Source of the DNA: Lutispora thermophila DSM 19022
GTDB lineage: Bacteria; Bacillota; Clostridia; Lutisporales; Lutisporaceae
NCBI RefSeq assembly: GCF_900142105.1
Contig: NZ_FQZS01000010.1
Span: forward strand, 62,001-126,000
Direction: 5' to 3'
DNA length: 64,000 nucleotides
The notes beneath the pieces were generated by a model that saw only the letters and a program-made list of their open reading frames with translations, made no database searches and had not been told where the DNA came from. Each line of letters starts with the position of its first letter. The stretch's first letter is position 1. Below, piece after piece: positions 9,286 through 17,837 of the stretch. Position numbers and translations under genes: made by a program.

Positions 9286-10379
9286 CAAGCATTATGGAAA
9301 AAATAGCTCCTAAGAAGTTTGCTGAAAACTGGGATAATGTTGGCCTTATTATAGGGGACGGGGCGCGTATAATAAATAAGATTATGGTTTGCCTCGATTT
9401 ACCTCTATGGGTTGTAGATGAAGCTATTGAAAAAGGTGTTGATATGGTAGTTACACATCATCCCATCATATTTGATCCATTGAAGAAGATAACTAGCGAT
9501 ACACCTTTAGGTAGGAAGATTATTCAGCTTATAAAGAATGATATATCTGTCTATTCTTCTCATACCAATTTTGATTTTGCACAGGGAGGACTTAATGATA
9601 TTTTTGCAAAACAATTAGGTTTTGAGAAGACAGAAGTTATCAAGACCACATTTGAAGAGCAATTATATAAGATAGTTGTATACATACCTGAAGGATATGA
9701 AGATAAGGTATTGGAGGAAATGTCCAAGGCGGGAGCAGGTTGCATAGGAAACTATAGCTATTGCAGTTTTAGGGTAAAAGGCATGGGTACTTTTAAACCT
9801 TTGGAAGGAACTAATCCTTTTATTGGACAAAAAGGTAAACTGGAAAAGGTTGATGAATATAGAGTTGAGACAATAGTATCCGAAGCAATGCTTAAACCTG
9901 TTGTAAAGGCAATGCTTAAAGCCCATCCCTATGAAGAAGTTGCTTATGATATATTTGAGCTGAAAAACCAAGGGAAATCAGTTGGGTTAGGACGAATAGG
10001 CCAGCTAGAAAACAAAGTTACGTTAGCTTCGTATGCTGATTTTATAAAAAAGGCTTTAGATGTAGAAAATGTGAGATTCTCAGGTCCACCGGATGCTGCT
10101 ATTAGAAGTGTTGCCATGCTGAATGGATCAGGAAACAGCTTTATAAGTGCAGCAAAGTTTGCTGGTGCTGATGTGCTTATAACAGGCGATATGCAATATC
10201 ACCAGATAATAGATGCATTAGAAGAAGGCATTTATGTCATCGATGCTGGACATTTTGGCACTGAAAAGATAATGATAAAGGCAGTTTCTGATTATCTAAG
10301 AACCACTCTAACGAACGAAGGCTATATGGTAGATATTATTGAATCAAAGTCCAATATTGATGTAACTATGCACATTTAG
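9258..10379 (+). CDS. NIF3/YqfO family dinuclear-metal protein
   Basis: The 373-residue protein has the NIF3 arrangement: an N-terminal half with VVTHHPIIFDPL (metal-binding histidines near residue 67) and SSHTNFDFAQGGLND. A central inserted YqfO/CutA-like domain (about 130-235) follows, and the C-terminal half has LITGDMQYHQIIDALEEG and DAGHFGTEK supplying more metal ligands. NIF3 proteins are often annotated as GTP cyclohydrolase I type 2, but that activity is not supported across the family; cellular function is uncertain. AAGGAGG lies inside the trmK 3' end and ATG is seven bases later. A terminator overlaps the stop codon. Confidence 0.93.
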   Translation: MAQLKCGTIASIMEKIAPKKFAENWDNVGLIIGDGARIINKIMVCLDLPLWVVDEAIEKGVDMVVTHHPIIFDPLKKITSDTPLGRKIIQLIKNDISVYSSHTNFDFAQGGLNDIFAKQLGFEKTEVIKTTFEEQLYKIVVYIPEGYEDKVLEEMSKAGAGCIGNYSYCSFRVKGMGTFKPLEGTNPFIGQKGKLEKVDEYRVETIVSEAMLKPVVKAMLKAHPYEEVAYDIFELKNQGKSVGLGRIGQLENKVTLASYADFIKKALDVENVRFSGPPDAAIRSVAMLNGSGNSFISAAKFAGADVLITGDMQYHQIIDALEEGIYVIDAGHFGTEKIMIKAVSDYLRTTLTNEGYMVDIIESKSNIDVTMHI

Positions 10380-10401
10380 GAATGGTATTTTTGCTATTCC
10401 T
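10378..10401 (+). terminator. Intrinsic terminator after NIF3
   Basis: Stem AGGAATGG / CTATTCCT (one G-U), followed by a T-rich tract. Confidence 0.6.
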
Positions 10402-10530
10402 TATTTTATTTTTAAATTAAATTATAATAAATAAAAGATTTTAAAGTTTTATTGTTTTTATAAAAATAAATGCTTTATTAAATCAAACTTAAACTATAAA
10501 GGTAAGTTTTTTATGAAGGGATGATGGGAA

Positions 10531-11247
10531 TTGGAACTGGAATTATTGTATGAATATCAACAGCAGGAGATTAACTATGATAAATTGTTGCGAAGAATAT
10601 CTGAAGTAGAAGAAAACGAGAAAATAAAAAGACTAAAAGATGAGTACAGCAGATTGAAAAATGAGTATGGCAGCTTATCTACTCAAAGAACAGAAATAGA
10701 AAAAGAAATAACACAAAGAAAAATTAGTTATAAAAAGTTGCAGGAGAGTAAAACTAATTATGAAAAATTAATGTACACTCCAGAAATCAATAGTATGAAG
10801 AAACTTGAAACTTTAAAAAAACAAATTGAAGATATAGAGAAAAACATGTCAAAGGAAAAAGATAATATATTAGAATTAGAAAAAGCACTAATTGAAGCTG
10901 ATGACAATATATTGTCCATTAAGAAAAAGTCTGCTTTTATTAAAAAGAAATATGAAACAGCCAAAGAAGAAAATCAACAGATATTAAACTTTTTAACAAA
11001 AGAGAAAAGCAATATAGAAGAGCTTCTAAAAGAGTTGAAAAAAGGTATAGATGACAGCATATATAATGAATATATGAAGATGAAGAAAAGGCTAAATAAC
11101 CCCATATCTGAAATAAACGACAGAAAATGTAGTGGGTGTGGTATGGAGGTTCCTGCCATGGATTATGAATGCGTGAAAACAGGTAATGCCATGAGATGTC
11201 AAAGCTGCGGAAGAATGCTGGTATATATAAAGAAAAATATAAAGTAA
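10531..11247 (+). CDS. Coiled-coil protein with C-terminal zinc ribbon (DUF164/YbgF-like C4 family)
   Basis: The 238-residue protein is an almost continuous coiled coil from residue 5 to 185 (repeated Glu/Lys heptads). It ends in a four-cysteine zinc ribbon, CSGC and CQSC near residues 200-226. This architecture defines the C4-type zinc ribbon family found next to NIF3 in many bacteria; no biochemical role is established, though nucleic-acid or RNA-degradation links have been proposed from gene neighbourhood. Start TTG at 10531 follows GGGATGATGGG; an ATG at a good distance is lacking. The gene ends 12 bases before the rnpB promoter. Confidence 0.85.
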   Translation: MELELLYEYQQQEINYDKLLRRISEVEENEKIKRLKDEYSRLKNEYGSLSTQRTEIEKEITQRKISYKKLQESKTNYEKLMYTPEINSMKKLETLKKQIEDIEKNMSKEKDNILELEKALIEADDNILSIKKKSAFIKKKYETAKEENQQILNFLTKEKSNIEELLKELKKGIDDSIYNEYMKMKKRLNNPISEINDRKCSGCGMEVPAMDYECVKTGNAMRCQSCGRMLVYIKKNIK

Positions 11248-11258
11248 AAAAATTACCT

Positions 11259-11287
11259 TTGACATAAGTCATCAATCATTATATAAT
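11259..11287 (+). promoter_or_regulatory. Consensus SigA promoter for RNase P RNA
   Basis: TTGACA (11259-11264), 17 bp, TATAAT (11282-11287): a full-consensus promoter. Transcription would begin about 15 bases before the mature RNA. Confidence 0.92.
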
Positions 11288-11310
11288 TAATTTCTACAAA
11301 GATAATAAAT

Positions 11311-11648
11311 GAGTAAATCGGATGGTCGCGTGTATATTTTATATGCATGAGGAAAGTCCGGGCTCCACAGGGCAGGGTGCCGGGTAATACCCGGTGAAGG
11401 CGACTTCAAGGAAAGTGCAACAGAGATATACCGCCATATTTTATATGGTAAGGGTGGAAAGGTGAGGTAAGAGCTCACCAGCGATTAGGCGACTAATCGG
11501 CTATGTAAACCCCATCTGGAGCAAGATCAAATAGGGAAGCATTTGGGGTGGCCCGCCTCGCTTCCGGGTAAGATCGCTAGAGTCTGTTGGTAACAGCAGA
11601 TCGAGATAGATGACCGTCTAAGACAGAACCCGGCTTATAGATTTACTC
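11311..11648 (+). ncRNA. rnpB: RNase P RNA (bacterial type A)
   Basis: This is the catalytic RNA of RNase P, which removes 5' leaders from tRNA precursors. The conserved regions are all present: GAGGAAAGTCCGGGCTCC near 11348, ACAGGGCAGGGTGCC, the AGAGCTCACCAGCG helix, and near the end ACAGAACCCGGCTTA. The terminal P1 helix is formed by GAGTAAAT (11311-11318) and ATTTACTC (11641-11648). Order and length fit the ancestral type A, as expected in Clostridia, rather than the Bacillus type B. Own consensus promoter and terminator. Confidence 0.97.
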
Positions 11649-11660
11649 GTTTAAGTTTAA

Positions 11661-11689
11661 TGAGGCTGTTGCATAATGCAACAGCCTCA
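11661..11689. terminator. Bidirectional terminator between rnpB and the SLH gene
   Basis: Perfect 13-bp stem TGAGGCTGTTGCA / TGCAACAGCCTCA with a 3-base loop. It is flanked by TTTAA on the left and ATTTATG on the right, and serves two convergent genes. Confidence 0.8.
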
Positions 11690-11705
11690 TTTATGATAGC
11701 TATAT

Positions 11706-13850
11706 CTATTCTTTGCCAACTTTTAAGAATCTCACTATTGTTGTTGCAGTCTCAGCTCTTGTCAGTTTGTCATTAGGAGCAAATCTTCCATCACCTTTGC
11801 CGGACATTATGTTTAGCCCGGTTGCTATAGCTACATAACCTCTCATTTCTTTTGATACAGAGTCCTTATCCGAGTACCCTAGTAGGAATATTTCTGAATT
11901 ATCAGCTATATAGCCAAGATTCATAGCTTTAACTATCATTTTGGCCGCTTGAGCTCTGGTAACCTCTGAATCAAGATTTTTCTCTTTTTCAGTAATTATT
12001 TTTCTTGATATTGCTTGTTTATAATAATCGTCATATTCTTCTGTGGAACTTGAATCATAGGTCAGAACTCTATAATTAGGCTGTAAAGAGTTAATTAGCA
12101 TCTTTATAAAATCTTTTTGCTTTATATTTTCATCAGGTGCAAAGGATTTACCGTTAGTTTCTATAATACCTGCTTCCAACAGTGTAATTATATCATTTTC
12201 AGCCCAATGACCCTTTATGTCTTCAAACATATTATCTTTTTTATCCTTTATTATGTCACCGTTATAATCCAATAACTTCCCGGTTTTTGGATCAAACATT
12301 CCTGAAAAACTATCAAAGGAATAAACAAGTTTTGTGACTTTGTTATTGGGGTGTTTGAGTTTGTAATCATAATAATTGATATAATTTAGATGGAAATCGA
12401 CATTTTTATATAGGGCATCATATGCAGCCTCTAATGTTAGTAGATTATCAGGCTTTGGGAATTCTATTTCAGTCCAGTAAGAATAAAAGTATGTGATTTC
12501 ACCAGTATACACATTTACTGTCACATTAAGATAATTTCCTGGGCATGCTATTCCATTTACCTTTCTTATGAAGTTGAAAGTATAGCTTATTGGGTTATCT
12601 ACCTCATTGTTTTGATAAAGATTAGGTCTGTATTCAGTTTGGGAGAATCTTTCTGGATCAATAGCGTTCAAGAAATTCTCGGCCAACTCTTTTGCTTTAT
12701 CCATATTGTATTTTGGATTTCCATTATTGGCTACTTCATCTTGATGACTATTATAGCTGGATAAACTTACTACTTTTCCAGTAACTGCATCTAAGGATAT
12801 ATTAACATAGGAATACTCTTTTTTATCAGGAATGTTGTAACTCCAGGAGAAACTCCATTTAGCACCGCTTCCGTCGTAGTTGCTGTAAAGTGAGGCTGCT
12901 TCAAGACTATGTTTGTCACTAATATTTACATATTTCTTAGCTATTTCTATTGCTTTTTCTTTTTTTAAGTATTTTTCATTGTTTTCAACTTCTCTGTTTT
13001 CTTCTGGTGTTAAAACCACTGCTTCTTTTGCTGATTGAACATTTCCCGCTGCACTTGCATCATACACAGCATAATGTCCTTGATTGATTATTTCTCCTGT
13101 AATGGCATCAATTGGTAAGTTATCATTTTTAAAAGTATAAACTAATTTTGCTGTATTCTTTTTAGTTTTTTGGTCGTATCTTATTATGTATGCTAGCTCG
13201 ATACCGTTTTTCTCTTTGAAAATTTTCTTTGCTTCCTCTAGGCTTAGCGCTTTTGAGGCATCCGGCAAAGCCATTTTACTCCAAGTAAAATTATAATTAT
13301 AGACTTCCAATGTATTTTTATTAATTGCTATGTTAATACCATCTCCCTGAAAAGGTATGTTATCGACCTTACGTATATAATAGAAATAATAGGTGTTGGA
13401 ATCATAATAATATGTTGATCCATATTTGCTGTTATCCATAAGTTCCATTTCTTTATATCTTTTGGGTTGAAGTTTTTTTACTATGGCTTCTGCTTCTTTT
13501 AAAGCTTCTTCATAGCTGTACTTTGCAAGTTTTGTAGGAGTGGAGTATTCCTCTTTCCATTGATACATACTTATAACATCACCTGTATCAGCATCAATAG
13601 TAATACTTATGTTATCTCCATTGCTTTTTGAAGTCCAATTAAGATACCATTGTTTTGTACCATCTGCGTTTTCATAATAACTTTGGTTAAAATCATAGCC
13701 TTGTGAGTTAAATTCAAAACTTTCTCTTGCGATTTCAATAGCTTTTTGTAAGCTTATTTTTGATTGATTTTCTTTTGCTTGTGCAAAAATGACAGAGGTA
13801 TTGCTAAAAAGCAATGCTAAGACTAAAAATAGTGATAATGCTCTCTTCAT
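11706..13850 (-). CDS. Secreted YcdB/YcdC-repeat protein with C-terminal SLH domains
   Basis: The 714-residue exported protein has a signal peptide (residues 1-23, ending VIFAQA). It then carries several PepSY-like YcdB/YcdC units (repeated pattern 'ITIDADTGDVISMY', 'VTGKVVSLSSYN', 'VTVNVYTGEITYFYSYW') over about residues 30-530. At the C-terminus three S-layer-homology domains follow: FEDIKGHWAENDI, a middle weaker copy, and VAIATGLNIMSGKGDGRFAP with LTRAETATTIVRFL. SLH domains anchor to pyruvylated wall polymer. PepSY-type repeats are thought to inhibit proteases, which here is only a suggestion. GGAAGGGG precedes the ATG. Convergent with rnpB and divergent from 14034. Confidence 0.88.
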   Translation of the reverse strand: MKRALSLFLVLALLFSNTSVIFAQAKENQSKISLQKAIEIARESFEFNSQGYDFNQSYYENADGTKQWYLNWTSKSNGDNISITIDADTGDVISMYQWKEEYSTPTKLAKYSYEEALKEAEAIVKKLQPKRYKEMELMDNSKYGSTYYYDSNTYYFYYIRKVDNIPFQGDGINIAINKNTLEVYNYNFTWSKMALPDASKALSLEEAKKIFKEKNGIELAYIIRYDQKTKKNTAKLVYTFKNDNLPIDAITGEIINQGHYAVYDASAAGNVQSAKEAVVLTPEENREVENNEKYLKKEKAIEIAKKYVNISDKHSLEAASLYSNYDGSGAKWSFSWSYNIPDKKEYSYVNISLDAVTGKVVSLSSYNSHQDEVANNGNPKYNMDKAKELAENFLNAIDPERFSQTEYRPNLYQNNEVDNPISYTFNFIRKVNGIACPGNYLNVTVNVYTGEITYFYSYWTEIEFPKPDNLLTLEAAYDALYKNVDFHLNYINYYDYKLKHPNNKVTKLVYSFDSFSGMFDPKTGKLLDYNGDIIKDKKDNMFEDIKGHWAENDIITLLEAGIIETNGKSFAPDENIKQKDFIKMLINSLQPNYRVLTYDSSSTEEYDDYYKQAISRKIITEKEKNLDSEVTRAQAAKMIVKAMNLGYIADNSEIFLLGYSDKDSVSKEMRGYVAIATGLNIMSGKGDGRFAPNDKLTRAETATTIVRFLKVGKE

Positions 13851-14033
13851 GTTTATCCCCTTCCAAATTATTTCTTGTCTTATTAGACTAATTTTGGCTA
13901 TAAAAGTTTCATAATTTATATATTAACTCTACAACTATTACATGACAAAATCTATCTTCATAATAGTGAAATTACTGTATAATAAACCAAATGATGGTAA
14001 TAATTATTGTGAGAGCTTTAGGGAGGTGTGTTT

Positions 14034-14687
14034 ATGCCTAAAAAAGAAAAGGATCATAGAAATCTTAGAATAGCAAGCGATGAGCTAAGTTCATCTGAGA
14101 TACACAGCGTAATTCTTCGAGGTGTATTATGCACCTTTAAAAGTATATTTCTCAGTTACTATGTATCTGAAAATATTGAGGCTCTTATGAATTATATTAA
14201 TGAAAAAAAGATAATAAACCCTAAGGAGTACAAGCGACTTTTGACTGAAGCAAAGGATTTTTATCCGGTGATAATATGTGCATTGTTTATACCGCCTATA
14301 AAAGCAATTACTAAGAATTATAAGTTAAGAAGCTTAGATGTAGATAAAAAAAGTGAGCTGTTTAGGGAACTATATAACGTCTTACTGGATTTTTTTACTC
14401 TATGGTTATGTGATGTTGAATTAGATCCTCTATTATACTATAGAATTGGTGCTGCTTATAATAAGAAGTTTGATATGGGGTTATATATAAAAAAGCAAAA
14501 CTCATATTATTTAACGGAAATTGAAAATCAAGTACTTAACAGTCAAATTATGGATATATTATGCATTTATTTAATTGAAGAAGTAGCTATTCAACTTGGT
14601 ATGGCAGGTTTAGATTATATCGATTTCTACAACAATATTAACACAAACTTGAATAGCGATATTATAAAAGAAACCAATATATCATGA
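14034..14687 (+). CDS. Unrecognised helical protein
   Basis: The 217-residue predicted cytoplasmic protein matches no family I recognise. It is basic at the N-terminus (PKKEKDHRNLRIASDELSS) and then mostly helical with several hydrophobic patches (VIICALFIPPIKAI, FTLWLCDVELDPLLYYRIG). These patches are too interrupted to call as membrane spans. ATG at 14034 is chosen over an in-frame GTG at 14028 because GGGAGG ends only one base before the GTG but seven before the ATG. It ends 71 bases before the GH18/SLH gene and may be co-transcribed with it, although a TATAAT lies between them. Confidence 0.7.
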   Translation: MPKKEKDHRNLRIASDELSSSEIHSVILRGVLCTFKSIFLSYYVSENIEALMNYINEKKIINPKEYKRLLTEAKDFYPVIICALFIPPIKAITKNYKLRSLDVDKKSELFRELYNVLLDFFTLWLCDVELDPLLYYRIGAAYNKKFDMGLYIKKQNSYYLTEIENQVLNSQIMDILCIYLIEEVAIQLGMAGLDYIDFYNNINTNLNSDIIKETNIS

Positions 14688-14758
14688 TATGGCAGTATAT
14701 TCCGATGAAATATGGTTTACATAATGCTATAATATATATAGCTAAAGGAGGTGGGATA

Positions 14759-16807
14759 ATGAGCTATAATAAAAATCTTTATATAAACTATATTATTGTT
14801 GTATTAATATTTGTATTGGTAGCATCATTCATAATATCTACTGTGAATGCTGAAACAAATACATATAAAAATTACAATTCAGAAATATCAAGTACTGAAT
14901 TATTTCAACCAAATGCAAATTTTACTTCTTTTAACGATGTAAAAGGTCATTGGGCAGAAAAATATATGAATGAGCTTAGCTATATGGAAATATTAAATGG
15001 TTTTGTCGATAAGACAATGAAACCGGACAGGGTTATTACCAGATCTGAATTTATCACAATGGTAGTAAGAGTAATGGATTTAAAAGACAATGGTAGAAAA
15101 TACTCTAATTATACAGATATTCCTGAAAATCATTGGGCTTATAGTTATATCAACAAAGCAAAAGGTTATGGGCTGTTGGATTATTTTAATGGAAAATACT
15201 TTTACCCAAATAAGATAATAACTAGAGAAGAAATGGCTATTATTATATCTAAAGCCTTGCCTCAGAATTTTCAAGTGGACAAGCAGGTATCTTTTAGTGA
15301 TATAAAAAGTGACTATGCAAATAAGAAGAGTATTGACAAAGCAGCTTCGGCAGGGATAATAAACGGAAAACCTGACGGAAGCTTTTCACCGCAAGGAAGC
15401 TCTTCACGAGCTGAAGCAGCTGCAATGATATATAGGTTCATAAACCTTGAAGCTGATGAGCAGGAATCGGTTATTTTAAATTTTGCTAAAGGATATGAGA
15501 CAAACATTATAAAGTCTGCTAATGAAAAAAGTTCGACTTTGACAGGTGTAATAGAAAAATCCATTGGAAAAGAAAAGAATGTGAACAATGAGAGAAAAAA
15601 AGTTGTACTGGAATTAAAGAAGTTGAATTTAAGCAGATTGTTGGGACAAGTTCATGTCAATATAATTCAAAATTCATTATATAAAGTTGTAGCAGAGATA
15701 AGCTATGAACTCACTGTGGAGAGAGGTGTATCTAAAAAAACCGTATATACCATAACAAAGATACTATATATGACTTATAGGGATGGAAGTTTGAAAGTAT
15801 ATGATTCTTCGTTGAATTACAGCGTTGTGAGCCAGGAGGGTTCAAATAAAAAGATAAATCTCACATGGGACTATATATATAAAAAGACTCCTGATATGAC
15901 AGGGGTGCAGAAAATTGATGGACTAGATGTGGTCTCTCCTACTTGGTTCGTTCTACAAGATGAGTCTATAAATATTCTGGATAAGGCTGATATTAGCTAT
16001 ACTAATTGGGCCCATGACAAGGGTTACAATGTATGGCCCCTTTTTGGCAATGGATTTGATAAAGAGATGACAGCTAAAGTTTTGGGTAATCCAAGCAAAA
16101 GAACAAAGCTTGTCAATAAAATTATAGAGCTAAGCCTTAAATATAATGCTGATGGAATAAATATGGATTTTGAAAACATGAGAACAGAAGACAGCGATGA
16201 ATATACGTTGCTTATCAAGGAATTGTCAGAAAAAGCAAAGGAAAAAGGCTTATATGTATCTGTTGATGTTACACCTATTAATAAACATTCCAATTGGTCT
16301 ACTTGTTATAACAGGAAGGATTTATCAAAGTATGCAGACTATATAATAATTATGGGATATGACCAGCATTGGGAGGGAAGTCCTGTAAGCGGTTCAGTGG
16401 CTCAATTGAATTGGGTTGAAGACAGTTTGAAAAAAATCCTTGAAGAAGTTCCTGCTGACAAGCTCATATTAGCTGTACCATTTTACACAAGGTTATGGCA
16501 GGAAACATATGTGAATGGTAAAACAGTTGTTACCTCCAAGGCCCTTTCCATGGAAGAAGGAGAAAAGGCTATAAAAGAAAATAATGCAATTAAAGTGTGG
16601 GATGAAGAAAGCGGTCAATATTATGCAGAATACAAAAAAGACGGTTCTCTATATAGGATATGGCTTGAAGATGAAAATTCAATAAAGCGAAAAGTACAAC
16701 TGGCTAATAAATATGATATAGCTGGAGTAGCATCTTGGAGAAAGGGTTTTGAAAAACCTGAAATATGGAATGTGATTGATTCAGTACTTAGTGCAGCATC
16801 ATTGTGA
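14759..16807 (+). CDS. Cell-wall-attached glycoside hydrolase family 18 protein with three SLH domains
   Basis: The protein has 682 residues. An N-terminal hydrophobic segment (about 8-28) serves as signal or anchor. Three SLH domains lie between about 38 and 220 (FNDVKGHWAEKYM; TDIPENHWAYSYI; DKAASAGIINGKPDGSFSP), then a linker domain. The GH18 barrel begins near 375 (VVSPTWFVLQ). Its catalytic signature DGINMDFEN at about 464-472 has the acid Glu, and MGYDQHW follows downstream. SpoVS/YaaH-like GH18 proteins of this type cleave N-acetylglucosamine polymers in peptidoglycan or spore cortex. ATG at 14759 is preferred because AAAGGAGGTGG is just upstream; an in-frame earlier ATG at 14684 has none. 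Confidence 0.88.
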   Translation: MSYNKNLYINYIIVVLIFVLVASFIISTVNAETNTYKNYNSEISSTELFQPNANFTSFNDVKGHWAEKYMNELSYMEILNGFVDKTMKPDRVITRSEFITMVVRVMDLKDNGRKYSNYTDIPENHWAYSYINKAKGYGLLDYFNGKYFYPNKIITREEMAIIISKALPQNFQVDKQVSFSDIKSDYANKKSIDKAASAGIINGKPDGSFSPQGSSSRAEAAAMIYRFINLEADEQESVILNFAKGYETNIIKSANEKSSTLTGVIEKSIGKEKNVNNERKKVVLELKKLNLSRLLGQVHVNIIQNSLYKVVAEISYELTVERGVSKKTVYTITKILYMTYRDGSLKVYDSSLNYSVVSQEGSNKKINLTWDYIYKKTPDMTGVQKIDGLDVVSPTWFVLQDESINILDKADISYTNWAHDKGYNVWPLFGNGFDKEMTAKVLGNPSKRTKLVNKIIELSLKYNADGINMDFENMRTEDSDEYTLLIKELSEKAKEKGLYVSVDVTPINKHSNWSTCYNRKDLSKYADYIIIMGYDQHWEGSPVSGSVAQLNWVEDSLKKILEEVPADKLILAVPFYTRLWQETYVNGKTVVTSKALSMEEGEKAIKENNAIKVWDEESGQYYAEYKKDGSLYRIWLEDENSIKRKVQLANKYDIAGVASWRKGFEKPEIWNVIDSVLSAASL

Positions 16808-16818
16808 TGCTGCACTAA
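16788..16818 (+). terminator. Intrinsic terminator overlapping the GH18 stop codon
   Basis: Perfect 14-bp stem TTAGTGCAGCATCA / TGATGCTGCACTAA with loop TTG, then ATTTTGATT. Confidence 0.75.
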
Positions 16819-16889
16819 ATTTTGATTAATATATGCTAAAAAGGCTAATAATTAAGGTATATACAGTTAAATAGCGGAAGGTGGAAGCA

Positions 16890-17831
16890 TTGAGGGATAA
16901 AGCTGTCATAGAGAATAGAGCTATTATTGCAAGAAGAAAAAAATCTATGCTATTTGCATTTGTGGTATTGATTTTTTTTATAGTATATAGATTTTCATTG
17001 CTTAGTTACTTTGGATTTGTTATTGCATCAGATGCAAAAAATATAATAAAAGATTTTGAAAGTAATTATTTTTACAGCCATGTGCTGATGAATAGAGAAT
17101 ATATTAATTTAAAAAATAACATTATAAGCAAACCAATAACATCAAAAGAAGAAATAAACAACTTAATTAGACATTCAAAAATGCTATCCGATGATCATAT
17201 AACCACATTCAGTTATGCTGATTTAGCTCAAGGAAAGTTTAAGTATTCACTCTACAAAAAAATGAAATTTGAAAAGAAGAAGTTTAACGATGATACTTTT
17301 TATATCAGGCTTACTAGTTTTGGTGAAAATGCAGAGGATAAATTTTATAAGGCTTTGGATATAAGTGATAAGCTGAATTATCTAATTTTGGATCTGAGAG
17401 GAAACCATATATGTAATTATGATGAAGTTATAAAGATAGCTGATGATTTGCTGCCGGGTAACAGTACTATAGCTACAATAGAATTTGCAAACTCAAAGCA
17501 TCAATACAATTCAAATGATTTTTCTTATAGGTTTAAGAAAATTTTTGTGTTTCTGGATAAAGAAAGCGGATGTGGTTCTGAAATGCTTGCACTGACGTTA
17601 AAAGAAAACTTGAAGGATAATGTGGAGATCATAGGGAAAGATACTATGGGTATGGACATAGGTCAGGTCATTAAGACTTATTACAACAAGATAAATTTGA
17701 GTATAGCCTCATTTAAATGGGATGTAAAAGGCCAGAACTCAAAAGATCTGGCCAAATACCTGGTCAAATATAAAAATACTGAGCTAAATAATCTTGAAGA
17801 TTATATAAATGTGGTAGAAACATTGAAGTAA
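16890..17831 (+). CDS. Membrane-anchored S41-peptidase-like protein lacking the catalytic Ser/Lys
   Basis: The protein has 313 residues. One N-terminal transmembrane segment (about 20-45) is followed by an extracellular domain with the tail-specific-protease fold: YLILDLRGN near 170, KKIFVFLDKESGCGSEML near 225 and the following IIGKDTMGMD. In active S41 enzymes the nucleophile is the first Ser of the S-A-S-E motif and the base is Lys in F-G-K. Here these positions read Cys (C-G-S-E) and Met (M-G-M). It is therefore probably a non-hydrolytic homologue or altered enzyme. Start TTG at 16890 is spaced correctly from AGGTGG. It converges with the aldolase gene, only six bases between the stops. 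Confidence 0.7.
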   Translation: MRDKAVIENRAIIARRKKSMLFAFVVLIFFIVYRFSLLSYFGFVIASDAKNIIKDFESNYFYSHVLMNREYINLKNNIISKPITSKEEINNLIRHSKMLSDDHITTFSYADLAQGKFKYSLYKKMKFEKKKFNDDTFYIRLTSFGENAEDKFYKALDISDKLNYLILDLRGNHICNYDEVIKIADDLLPGNSTIATIEFANSKHQYNSNDFSYRFKKIFVFLDKESGCGSEMLALTLKENLKDNVEIIGKDTMGMDIGQVIKTYYNKINLSIASFKWDVKGQNSKDLAKYLVKYKNTELNNLEDYINVVETLK

Positions 17832-17837
17832 CTTATA

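Noticed and set aside
11311-11648. RNase P RNA region read as protein-coding on the minus strand (short frames)
   Set aside because: All conserved RNase P RNA segments and the P1 helix are present with a consensus promoter.
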